Shown: in pieces, positions 55,782-63,305 of the stretch
Numbering within the stretch: the stretch's first letter is position 1
Layout of the letters: each line of letters starts with the position of its first letter
Assembly: GCF_000696185.1 (NCBI RefSeq)
Contig: NZ_KK853997.1
Location: 4,485,981-4,549,980, forward strand
Source of the DNA: Kitasatospora cheerisanensis KCTC 2395
GTDB lineage: Bacteria; Actinomycetota; Actinomycetes; Streptomycetales; Streptomycetaceae
Direction: 5' to 3'
Length of the DNA stretch: 64,000 bases
Translations under genes and position numbers: made by a program
The notes under the pieces: model-generated
What the model was told of the DNA's origin: nothing
The model's database searches: none
The model's input: the letters and a program-made list of their open reading frames with translations, nothing else

Positions 55782-57341
55782 GTGACACCGCCGGCCGCCC
55801 GCGCCGCCGCGATCCGCACCGCGACCATCCGCACCGACTTCCGCACCGACCCCCGACGCATCACCCGCCCCGCCGGGCAGCGCACCGACGAGCCGTTCAC
55901 CGACGAAACGGCCGCCACCGAACCCGCGCCCGCCGGCGCACCCGCCGCGCAGAGCCAGGCGCCCGCACCCGCGGGCCAGCCGGGCAGCGGCGACGACGAC
56001 CCCGAGGAACGCACCGCGGCGGAGACCCCCGCCGCTTCGCCGGGCCGGTTCACCCGCCCGGGAGGGATGTTCTCGTCCCTGCGCATCCGCAACTACCGGT
56101 ACTACTTCGCCGGCCAGGTCGTCTCCAACACCGGCACCTGGATGCAGCGCATCGCCCAGGACTGGCTGGTCCTCAGCCTCACCGGCAGCCCCTTCGCGGT
56201 CGGCATCACCACCGCCATGCAGTTCCTGCCCATGCTGCTGTTCGGCCTGTGGGGCGGCGTCCTCGCCGACCGGCTGCCCAAGCGCCGCCTGCTGATCGCC
56301 ACCCAGGGCGCGATGGGCCTGCTCGCCGCCGGCCTCGCCGTGCTCACCGTCACCGGCCTCGTCACGCCCGTCGCGGTCTACCTGTTCGCGCTGCTGCTCG
56401 GCTTGGTCACCGTGGTCGACAACCCGACCCGGCAGGCCTTCGTCAGCGAGATGGTGCCCGCCAAGGACCTGGCCAACGCGGTCAGCCTGAACGCCGCCAA
56501 CTTCCAGACCGCCCGGCTGGTCGGCCCCGCCGTCGCCGGCGCGCTGATCGCCGCGGTCGGCAGCGGCTGGGCGTTCGGCGTCAACGCGCTGTCCTTCGCC
56601 GCGGTCATCGGCGGACTGCTCGCCATGCGCAGCAGCGAACTGCGCCCCGTCGAACGGATCGCCCGCCAACGCGGACAGCTCCGCGAGGGCCTGCGCTACG
56701 TCCGGGAACGGCCCGAACTGCTGTGGCCGATGGTGCTGGCCGGCTTCATCGGCACCTTCGGGTTCAACTTCCCGACCCTGCTGGCCGGCTTCGCCAAGGA
56801 CACCTTCCACGTCGGCGCCGGCGCGTACGGCCTGCTCAACACCGCGATGGCGGTCGGCTCGCTCACCGGCGCGCTGCTCGCCGCCCGCCGCGGCGCGCCC
56901 CGGCTGCGCCGCCTGGTCTTCGCGGCGCTGGCGTTCGGCGCACTGGAGATCATGGCCGCGTTCGCGCCCGGCTACTGGACGTTCGCGCTGCTGCTGACGC
57001 TGATCGGCGTCTTCGGCCTGACCTTCAACACCTCGGTCAACTCGGCGCTCCAGCTCGGCACCGACCCCGAGATGCGCGGCCGGGTGATGGGCCTGCTGGT
57101 GCTGGTCTTCACCGGTGGCACCCCGATCGGCGCCCCGCTGGTCGGCTGGATCACCGCCCAGTACGGCCCGCGCCTCGGCCTGCTCGCCTGCGGCCTGGTC
57201 TCCGCCGCGGCCGCCGGCGTGGTCGCCCTGGTGCTCGGCCGGATCAGCGGCCTGCGGGTGCGACTCGACCTGCACCCGGTGCGGGCCCGCGGCCGGGTGT
57301 TCTCGGTGGTGCAGAAGGGCGACCTGGCGACCGCCTGCTAG
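55782..57341 (+). CDS. MFS multidrug-type exporter
   Basis: A 519-residue transporter. The Pro/Ala-rich 85-residue N-terminal segment is cytosolic and disordered. The membrane part begins FSSLRIRNYRYYFAGQVVSNTGTWMQRIAQDWLVL, with WGGVLADRLPKRR (MFS loop 2-3) and VDNPTRQAFVSEMV. This is the enterobactin/macrolide exporter-like MFS_3 group. GTG 55782 follows GAGGGGAG. It forms an operon with marR. Confidence 0.9.
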   Translation: MTPPAARAAAIRTATIRTDFRTDPRRITRPAGQRTDEPFTDETAATEPAPAGAPAAQSQAPAPAGQPGSGDDDPEERTAAETPAASPGRFTRPGGMFSSLRIRNYRYYFAGQVVSNTGTWMQRIAQDWLVLSLTGSPFAVGITTAMQFLPMLLFGLWGGVLADRLPKRRLLIATQGAMGLLAAGLAVLTVTGLVTPVAVYLFALLLGLVTVVDNPTRQAFVSEMVPAKDLANAVSLNAANFQTARLVGPAVAGALIAAVGSGWAFGVNALSFAAVIGGLLAMRSSELRPVERIARQRGQLREGLRYVRERPELLWPMVLAGFIGTFGFNFPTLLAGFAKDTFHVGAGAYGLLNTAMAVGSLTGALLAARRGAPRLRRLVFAALAFGALEIMAAFAPGYWTFALLLTLIGVFGLTFNTSVNSALQLGTDPEMRGRVMGLLVLVFTGGTPIGAPLVGWITAQYGPRLGLLACGLVSAAAAGVVALVLGRISGLRVRLDLHPVRARGRVFSVVQKGDLATAC

Positions 57342-57441
57342 GCGGTCCGGCCGGTCGGGCCCGCAGGCGGTCCGGCCGGTCGGCCCGGCAGGTGGGCTGG
57401 CGGGTCGGGCCCGCAGGCGGTCCGGCTGGTCGGCCCGGTCG
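57342..57441. repeat. Tandem repeat of four 25-bp units
   Basis: Units at 57342-57366, 57367-57391, 57392-57416 and 57417-57441. Unit 1 starts GCGGTCCGGCCGGTCGGGCC; units 2 and 4 differ at a few positions, unit 3 is the most changed. It fills the 111-bp gap between the convergent MFS and GNAT genes. Such repeats may vary between strains. Confidence 0.85.
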
Positions 57442-57452
57442 GTCGGTGTCCG

Positions 57453-57989
57453 CTAGTCGGAGTCCGCGCCCACGCGCTGCTCCAGCACCTGCCCCGGCCA
57501 CGGGCCGGTCGGCCGGTCGACGGTGAACGTGGCGGTCCGGGTGAACCCGAGCCGCTCGTACTGCTCGACCAGCCGGCCGTCGCCGCCCGCGTAGCAGTCC
57601 ACCCGCAGCAGACCGATGCCGCGCCCGCGCGCCACCCGCAGGGCGTCCGCGACCAGCGCGGCCCCGATGCCGGACCCGCTGTGCACGCGGTCGGTGACCA
57701 GCCAGCGCACGTACAACTCCCGCTCCGGCACCGGCGGGGCGTACGACGGGGCGTCCTCGGCCAGGACGCACACGCCGAGCGCGTCGCCCCCGCCGGCCGC
57801 CCGCTCGGCGACCCGGACCAGCTGCTCGCGGCACGCCTGCTCGGCCCGCGCCACCGACTCCGGGCGCTGCGACCACGGCACCGAACCCCACTGTCCGGTA
57901 CGGCCCTGCGCGGCCAGCCAGGCCACCGCGCCGTCGATGAGCCTGAGCAGGTCGGGGGCGGAGTCGGGACCTCCGGTACGGATACGCAT
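57453..57989 (-). CDS. GNAT acetyltransferase
   Basis: A 178-residue N-acetyltransferase. The acetyl-CoA pyrophosphate loop is in YVRWLVTDRVHSGSGIGAALVADAL (Q/RxxGxG/A: SGSGIGAAL), and the C-terminal GDGRLVEQYERLGFTR is the usual beta-bulge helix. ATG 57989 is chosen; the extension upstream is not family-like. Substrate unknown. It is divergent from thpR (52-bp gap). Confidence 0.88.
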   Translation of the reverse strand: MRIRTGGPDSAPDLLRLIDGAVAWLAAQGRTGQWGSVPWSQRPESVARAEQACREQLVRVAERAAGGGDALGVCVLAEDAPSYAPPVPERELYVRWLVTDRVHSGSGIGAALVADALRVARGRGIGLLRVDCYAGGDGRLVEQYERLGFTRTATFTVDRPTGPWPGQVLEQRVGADSD

Positions 57990-58041
57990 GGCGTCTTTTC
58001 TATCCGGTGGCGGCCACCGGACGGTAGGGCAGGATGACGGG

Positions 58042-58620
58042 ATGAGGCTCTTCGTCGCCGTGAACCCGCCGGCCCGCGCCGTCCAGGAACTCGCCGCTGC
58101 GGCGTCCCGCCTGCGCGACCTGCCCGGGGCGGACCGGCTGCGCTGGAGCGAGAGCGCCGGGTGGCACCTGACGCTGGCCTTCCTCGGGGACGTGCCCGCC
58201 GACGAAGTGCCGGAGATCTCGCGGAAGTTGGCCGGCGTGGCGGCGGAGCACGCCGGGTTCCGGCTGCGGCTGGGCGGCGGAGGGACGTTCGGCGACCGGG
58301 TGCTCTGGTGCGGGGTGGCGGGCGCGACGGCTGCGCTGCGGCGGCTCGCCGAGGACGTCCGGGACGCGCTGGACGTCACGGACGACCATCGCTTCCACCC
58401 GCACCTGACGCTGGCCCGCAGCCGGTTCGGGGACCGCGGGATGCGGGCGATGGCCGACGCGATGGCGGGCTTCCGCGGGGTGGAGTGGGAGGCGGGGGAG
58501 ATCCGTCTGATGCGCAGCGAGACCGGCTTCGGGCCGGCCCGCTACAGCGTGGTCGACGGCTGGCGGCTGCGAGCACAGGGGCGCGGGGAACTGCGCGACG
58601 AGCGCACACCACGTCCGTGA
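58042..58620 (+). CDS. thpR: RNA 2',3'-cyclic phosphodiesterase
   Basis: A 192-residue 2H-phosphoesterase. The two HxTx motifs are HLTL at residues 42-45 and HLTL at 121-124. It hydrolyses 2',3'-cyclic phosphate ends of RNA. The last 14 codons (about 58579-58620: GRGELRDERTPRP) lie inside a copy of the dispersed palindromic repeat, so the tail is element-derived and not family sequence. Confidence 0.92.
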   Translation: MRLFVAVNPPARAVQELAAAASRLRDLPGADRLRWSESAGWHLTLAFLGDVPADEVPEISRKLAGVAAEHAGFRLRLGGGGTFGDRVLWCGVAGATAALRRLAEDVRDALDVTDDHRFHPHLTLARSRFGDRGMRAMADAMAGFRGVEWEAGEIRLMRSETGFGPARYSVVDGWRLRAQGRGELRDERTPRP

Positions 58621-58702
58621 GGTCGCGAACGCGTGCAGGCCATCGTCCTGCGTCGCGATCCTCCTGACGGGTGTCTCCCGTCTCGCGCAGGTCCCCGCGC
58701 CC
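58579..58702. repeat. Dispersed palindromic intergenic repeat, copy C
   Basis: Outer arms 58579-58598 (GGGCGCGGGGAACTGCGCGA) and 58683-58702, complementary at 19 of 20 positions. The inner segment has GGTCGCGAACGCGTGCAGG followed by CCTGCGTCGCGA, as in copy A. The left arm lies inside the thpR reading frame and supplies its stop region. Confidence 0.85.
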
Positions 58703-58710
58703 TTGTTGGT

Positions 58711-60477
58711 TCATCCCAGTTCGGGGGCCTCGCGGAGCTCGATGCGGGACGGGGTCGCCCGGCCGAGTTCCAGGAGGGTGAGGGTGTTGGTGCCCTCGTG
58801 GAGGAGGGGCTGCGGGCAGTACAGGGTGACCTGGGGGCCGCGGCGGTCGTAGCGGCCGAGGAGGAAGCCGTTGACCCAGAGGTAGCCGTGGTCGCCGTCG
58901 GGGACGGCGAGGAAGGCGTCGCCGGTGGTGTCGAGTTCGAAGGTGCCGCGGGCGAGCGTCTCCGGGGCGGGCTCGCCGGGGGCGTAGGCCGCGGCGGGCA
59001 GCGGGTCGAGGGCGAGCGGCTGGGCGTGCCAGCCGTGCAGGTACTGGCGTTCGTGGCGGACGCCGGTGATGCCCTTGGTCTCGCCGACCAGGGGGCCGTA
59101 GTTGACCCGGCCGAGCGATTCGACGAGCAGGGTGACCCGGTCGCCGCCGGCCGCGGTGACGGGCTCGGCGGCGACGCCGCGTTCGAGCGCGGCGGCGTGC
59201 TTGCCGGCGACCTGGACGGAGGCGCGGTCGCGCAGGCCCTCGACGGTGAGCGGCCGGCTGTCGCTGATCGCGGGCACCGTCGTGGTGTAGCGGACCAGGC
59301 CGTGCTCCAGGCCGAGTTCCTCGAACAGCGGCGGCACGGGGGAGGCGACGGCGTCCCCGAACGGCAGCTCGGCGAACTCGGTCAGCGCGACCTCACGGGC
59401 GGTCAGCACCGGTGCGGGGTCGGGCAGTTCGGCGGTGCGACCGTCCAAGTAGCGCACCAGCGACGGGTTCTCGGCGGCGAAGTCGGCGATGACCTGACGG
59501 AAGGCGTCGAACTTCGGGCTGGGCAGGCCGCGTTCGTCGAGGGCGGCGTCGTAGTCGTAGGAGGTGGTGGTCGGCTGGTACGGGGAGTGCGTCCAGTCGG
59601 TGGAGTTGAAGGGGGCGTCCTCGTGGTTGGCGCCGGCGGTGGTGCCGAAGTTGGTGCCGCCGTGGGCCATGTACAGGTTGACGGAGCCGCCGGCGGCGAG
59701 GATGCGGCGCAGCGCGTCGGCCGCGTCGGCGGCGTCGCGGGTGTGGTGCGGCTTGGCCCAGTGGTCGAACCAGCCGTTCCAGAACTCCATGCAGAACGGC
59801 GGGTCCTCGGGGCGGTGGCGGTGCAGCGTCTCGAACGCGGTCTCCGGGTCGGAGCCGAAGTTGACGGTGGCGAGGATGCCGGGGAGGGTGCCGCCGCCGA
59901 GCATGTGGTCCTCGGGGCCGTCCGAGGTGAACAGCGGGACGGTGACGCCGCGGGCGCGCAGGCCGTCGGCCAGGTGCTGGAGGTACACCTTGTCGCTGCC
60001 GTGCGAGCCGTACTCGTTCTCGACCTGGACCATCAGCACGGTGCCGCCCGGCCGCCCCCACTGGCGGTCGACGACCTGCGGCAGCAGCACGTCGAAGAAG
60101 GCGTCGACGGCGGCCAGGTACTCGGGGTCGCTGGTGCGGGCGCGGCGGCCGACCTTCGCGGTGAGCCAGGCCGGCAGGCCGCCGTTGTCCCACTCGGCGC
60201 AGATGTACGGGCCGGGGCGGACGATCGTCCACAGGCCCTGGCGGTGCGCCTCGTCCAGGAACGCGCCGAGCTCGTCCAGCCGCTCGAAGCGGCGGGGGGC
60301 GGGCTCGTGCAGGTTCCACGGCACGTACGTCTCGACGGTGTTCAGGCCCATCGCGCGCAGGGCGGCGAGGCGGGCGGGCCACTGCTCGGGGCGGGTGCGG
60401 AAGTAGTGCATCGCGCCGGAGAGGATGCGCAGCGGGCTGCCGTCGAGGCGGAAACCGGTCGAGTCGTAGGTGAGCAT
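58711..60477 (-). CDS. GH35 beta-galactosidase
   Basis: A 588-residue glycoside hydrolase family 35 enzyme. GAMHYFRTRPEQWPARLAALRAMGLNTVETYVPWNLHEP in parts starts the barrel. The acid/base is Glu155 in QVENEYG and the nucleophile Glu231 in CMEFWNGWFDHW. C-terminal jelly-roll domains have YLWVNGFLLGRYDRRGPQ. No signal peptide, so the enzyme is intracellular. ATG 60477 begins MLTYDSTGFRLDGSP. Divergent from the AraC gene, which may regulate it. Confidence 0.92.
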   Translation of the reverse strand: MLTYDSTGFRLDGSPLRILSGAMHYFRTRPEQWPARLAALRAMGLNTVETYVPWNLHEPAPRRFERLDELGAFLDEAHRQGLWTIVRPGPYICAEWDNGGLPAWLTAKVGRRARTSDPEYLAAVDAFFDVLLPQVVDRQWGRPGGTVLMVQVENEYGSHGSDKVYLQHLADGLRARGVTVPLFTSDGPEDHMLGGGTLPGILATVNFGSDPETAFETLHRHRPEDPPFCMEFWNGWFDHWAKPHHTRDAADAADALRRILAAGGSVNLYMAHGGTNFGTTAGANHEDAPFNSTDWTHSPYQPTTTSYDYDAALDERGLPSPKFDAFRQVIADFAAENPSLVRYLDGRTAELPDPAPVLTAREVALTEFAELPFGDAVASPVPPLFEELGLEHGLVRYTTTVPAISDSRPLTVEGLRDRASVQVAGKHAAALERGVAAEPVTAAGGDRVTLLVESLGRVNYGPLVGETKGITGVRHERQYLHGWHAQPLALDPLPAAAYAPGEPAPETLARGTFELDTTGDAFLAVPDGDHGYLWVNGFLLGRYDRRGPQVTLYCPQPLLHEGTNTLTLLELGRATPSRIELREAPELG

Positions 60478-60571
60478 GCGTCCTAGCCTGCAAGAAGGCA
60501 CCGGCCCCCACCATGGACAAAGCCCGGCGGCGTGTTGGACTTGTCCCGGAAGAACCCGCGGACGGAGGACG

Positions 60572-61426
60572 ATGGAGCGCTGGTGGCACTACCTGACGCC
60601 CGGTCCGGCGCAGCTGGCCACCGGCCTGGCGTGCCTGGGCGTGGGCCTGCAGCGCGGACGGCTGCCGGTGGTCGGGCCGCGGGTGCTGGACCGCTGGGTG
60701 GCCGTGGTGGTCGGGGCGGGCCGCGGCTGGTACGCGCTGCCGGGCGGCCGGCGGCTGCCGGTGACGGCCCCGGCGGTGCTGTGGCTGCGGCCGGGGGTGC
60801 CGCACCACTACGGGCCGGACGCGGACGGCTGGGCCGAGTCCTTCGTGGACTTCACCGGCGCGGGCATCGCCGGGTACGCCGAGCTGGGCCTGCTGCCGGA
60901 GGCCGAGGTGGTGCCGCTGGACTCCGCGGAGGCCGCGCAGCGGGTGATCGCCCGGATCGCCGCGACCTGCCGCCGGGGCGGGCCGACGGCGGGCGCGGAG
61001 GCGTCCGCGGCGGTGCACGAACTGCTGGTGGAACTGCACCGGCACCGGGCCGACCTGGGCGCGGAGGGCGCGCCGGTGATGGAGGTGCTGCGCCGGGACG
61101 CCTGCCTGCCGCTGTCGGTGGCCGAGCACGCCCGGCGGGTCGGCATGGGCGTGGAGGAGCTGCGCCGCGCGGTGCGGGCGCAGGGCGCGGCCGGTCCGAA
61201 GGAGTACCTGCTGACGGTCCGGCTGAGCGAGGCCAAGCACCTGCTGGCGGCCAGCGAGCTGCCGGTCTCCACGGTGGCCCGCCGGGTCGGCTACCAGGAC
61301 CCGGCGTACTTCACCCGCCTGTTCACCCGCCGGGTCGGGGTCGCGCCGACGGTGTTCCGGCAGCGCGAGTTCCGCGGCGGCGCCGTCCCGGAGCGGGACG
61401 GTCCGGCGGACCCGGAGCAGGGGTAG
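60572..61426 (+). CDS. AraC-family regulator
   Basis: A 284-residue regulator. The N-terminal cupin-like sensor has HYLTPGPAQL and WLRPGVPHHYGPD. The C-terminal DNA-binding domain has two helix-turn-helices: PLSVAEHARRVGMGVEELRRAVRAQ and PVSTVARRVGYQDPAYFTRLFTRRVGVAPTVFR in parts. ATG 60572 is preceded by GGAGGAC. It is 94 bp divergent from the beta-galactosidase and probably controls it in response to a sugar. Confidence 0.9.
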   Translation: MERWWHYLTPGPAQLATGLACLGVGLQRGRLPVVGPRVLDRWVAVVVGAGRGWYALPGGRRLPVTAPAVLWLRPGVPHHYGPDADGWAESFVDFTGAGIAGYAELGLLPEAEVVPLDSAEAAQRVIARIAATCRRGGPTAGAEASAAVHELLVELHRHRADLGAEGAPVMEVLRRDACLPLSVAEHARRVGMGVEELRRAVRAQGAAGPKEYLLTVRLSEAKHLLAASELPVSTVARRVGYQDPAYFTRLFTRRVGVAPTVFRQREFRGGAVPERDGPADPEQG

Positions 61427-61452
61427 GCCGGGCGACCGTCTAATCTCGTGGG

Positions 61453-61542
61453 GTGGACCCGAAGACCCGTATGCGGATCGTGACCGGCGCGTTCGTCCTG
61501 CTGCTCGCCGTGGTGATCATCAGCGCGCTCGTACAGAAGTAG
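61453..61542 (+). CDS. 29-residue single-span membrane protein
   Basis: GTG 61453 to TAG 61540-61542: a basic start VDPKTRMRIVTG, then the helix AFVLLLAVVIISALV and a short QK end. TAATCT at 61441-61446 is a good -10 box, only 6 bp before the GTG, with no ribosome site, so the mRNA is probably leaderless. G/C-rich third positions support coding. Function unknown. Confidence 0.6.
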   Translation: MDPKTRMRIVTGAFVLLLAVVIISALVQK

Positions 61543-61651
61543 CCCCGGCCGTTTCCGCGAACGGACCGGTTCGCGGGCGGCCGATCCGTAGGGTGAGGCG
61601 CGACGCGGGCCCGACCGTGGGGCCCGCCGCGACGCATGGGGGCGGATTTCC

Positions 61652-62644
61652 ATGGAGTACACCAGGCTCGGCCGCAGCGGGCTGACGGTGTCCCGGCTGG
61701 TGCTCGGCACGATGAACTTCGGCACCGAGACCTCCGAGCAGGACAGCCACGCGGTCATGGAGCGGGCGCACGAGCACGGCATCAACTTCTTCGACACCGC
61801 GAACGTCTACGGCACCCGGCCCGGGGAGACCTCCACTGAGGAGATCATCGGCCGCTGGTTCGCCGGCTCCGCCGAGCGCCGGGACCGGACGGTGCTGGCG
61901 ACCAAGGTGTTCATCCCGACCGGCGCCCGCCCCAACGAGGGCGGGCTGAGCGCCCTGCACATCCGGCGGGCCTGCGAGGACTCGCTGCGCCGGCTCGGCA
62001 CCGACCACATCGACCTGTACCAGATGCACCACATCGACCGGCACACGCCGTGGGACGAGATCTGGGAGGCGTTCGCCGTCCTGCGGCAGCAGGGCAAGGT
62101 GCTGTACTTCGGCTCCTCGAACTTCGCCGGCTGGCACCTTGCGCAGGCCCAGGAGGCGGCCCGCGAGCGGCACTTCCTCGGGCTGGTCGCCGAGCAGTCC
62201 CGCTACAACCTGATGACCCGCTGGGCGGAGCTGGAGGTGCTGCCGGCGGCCCGGCACTACGGGATCGGCGTGATCCCGTGGGGCCCGCTGAACAGCGGTC
62301 TGCTCGGCGGCGTGCTGCGCAAGCGGCGCGAGGGCACCGCGGCGCGCGGCGGCAGCGGCCACTCGGCGGCGGCGCTGGCCGAGCACGGCGACACCATCGA
62401 GGCGTACGAGAAGCTGTGCGCCCGGGCCGGGGCCGATCCGGCGCACGTGGGCCTGGCCTGGCTGCTCGCACAGGAGGGCGTGACCGGTCCGATCATCGGC
62501 CCGCGCACGGTGGCGCAGCTGGACGGTTCGCTGCCCGCCCTCGACCTGGAGCTGGACGCCGACCTGCTGGCCGAGCTGGACCGGCTGTTCCCGCCGCCCG
62601 GCCCGAACGGCGGCGGCCCCGCGCCGGAGGCCTACGCCTGGTAG
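61652..62644 (+). CDS. Aldo/keto reductase
   Basis: A 330-residue NADPH-dependent (beta/alpha)8 oxidoreductase. The catalytic tetrad is Asp48 (FFDTANVYG), Tyr53, Lys85 (LATKVF) and His126 (LYQMHHID). The cofactor part is NLMTRWAELEVLPAARHYGIGVIPWGPL and the C-terminal GPRTVAQL in parts. It belongs to the AKR11/YajO-like group. Substrate unknown. Confidence 0.92.
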   Translation: MEYTRLGRSGLTVSRLVLGTMNFGTETSEQDSHAVMERAHEHGINFFDTANVYGTRPGETSTEEIIGRWFAGSAERRDRTVLATKVFIPTGARPNEGGLSALHIRRACEDSLRRLGTDHIDLYQMHHIDRHTPWDEIWEAFAVLRQQGKVLYFGSSNFAGWHLAQAQEAARERHFLGLVAEQSRYNLMTRWAELEVLPAARHYGIGVIPWGPLNSGLLGGVLRKRREGTAARGGSGHSAAALAEHGDTIEAYEKLCARAGADPAHVGLAWLLAQEGVTGPIIGPRTVAQLDGSLPALDLELDADLLAELDRLFPPPGPNGGGPAPEAYAW

Positions 62645-62707
62645 CGGTCGGGGCGGGCGCCCAAGCCTCGGCCGGGGGTGGCTCAGGCCCTACCGAGGGG
62701 TGGCGGC

Positions 62708-63169
62708 TCAGGCCCGGCCGGGCTCGACGAAGACCACCGGGGCCTCGTTGTCCAGCACCACCCGGCCGAGCAGCGCGGCCAGTGCTCCGCGCTGCTCGGC
62801 GTCCAGGCCGTCGCCCAGGGCGTCGATCCGGCGGCAGGCGTCGGCGTAGAAGCGTTCGGCGAGTTCGGTGCCCTCGGGGGTGAGGGCGACCCGGACGGCC
62901 CGGCTGTCGCGCGGGTCGTCCTCGCGGCGGACCAGGCCGTGCTGGGCGGTGCGGTCGACCAGTCCGGTGAGTGAGGACTTGGCCAGGCCCAGGGCGCCGG
63001 AGAGTTCGCCCATGCCGTACGGACGGGCCATCAGGACGCAGAGCAGCTGGCCCTGTTGCGGGGTCAGGCCGTGGGTGCGGCCGGCCTGCGTGTAGGCGGC
63101 GTCCACCAGGAAGGAGGACCGCACCAGGGCGGTGACCAGGCTCATCGGACCGGCTTCGGGTTTCGCCAT
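62708..63169 (-). CDS. MarR-family regulator (second)
   Basis: A 153-residue winged-helix protein: HGLTPQQGQLLCVLMARPYGMGELSGALGLAKSSLTGLVDRTAQHGLVRREDDPRDSRAVRVALT in parts; the wing is DPRDSRAV. ATG 63169 gives MAKPEAGPMSLV. Divergent from the FAD oxidoreductase with 136 bp between them, holding three operator copies. It probably represses both and is released by a drug-like or redox-active ligand. Confidence 0.9.
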   Translation of the reverse strand: MAKPEAGPMSLVTALVRSSFLVDAAYTQAGRTHGLTPQQGQLLCVLMARPYGMGELSGALGLAKSSLTGLVDRTAQHGLVRREDDPRDSRAVRVALTPEGTELAERFYADACRRIDALGDGLDAEQRGALAALLGRVVLDNEAPVVFVEPGRA

Positions 63170-63194
63170 TCGGCGAGCGTACCAAGGCAGGTAG

Positions 63195-63265
63195 TTCGCT
63201 GGGCGAAGTTCTTTTTCGCATCCGCTGGTAATTCGTGCTGCGAACAACTATGTTCGTGGTGCGAA
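63195..63265. promoter_or_regulatory. Three-copy operator of the second MarR
   Basis: Three 13-bp inverted repeats: TTCGCTGGGCGAA (63195-63207), TTCGTGCTGCGAA (63232-63244) and TTCGTGGTGCGAA (63253-63265). The shared form is TTCG-N5-CGAA. The second and third are centred exactly 21 bp apart (two DNA turns) and the first 37 bp away. All lie between the divergent MarR and oxidoreductase genes. Confidence 0.85.
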
Positions 63266-63305
63266 CGGAAGGCGTTCGCGGGGGCCGCTGAAGGGGTGGG
63301 CAGTC

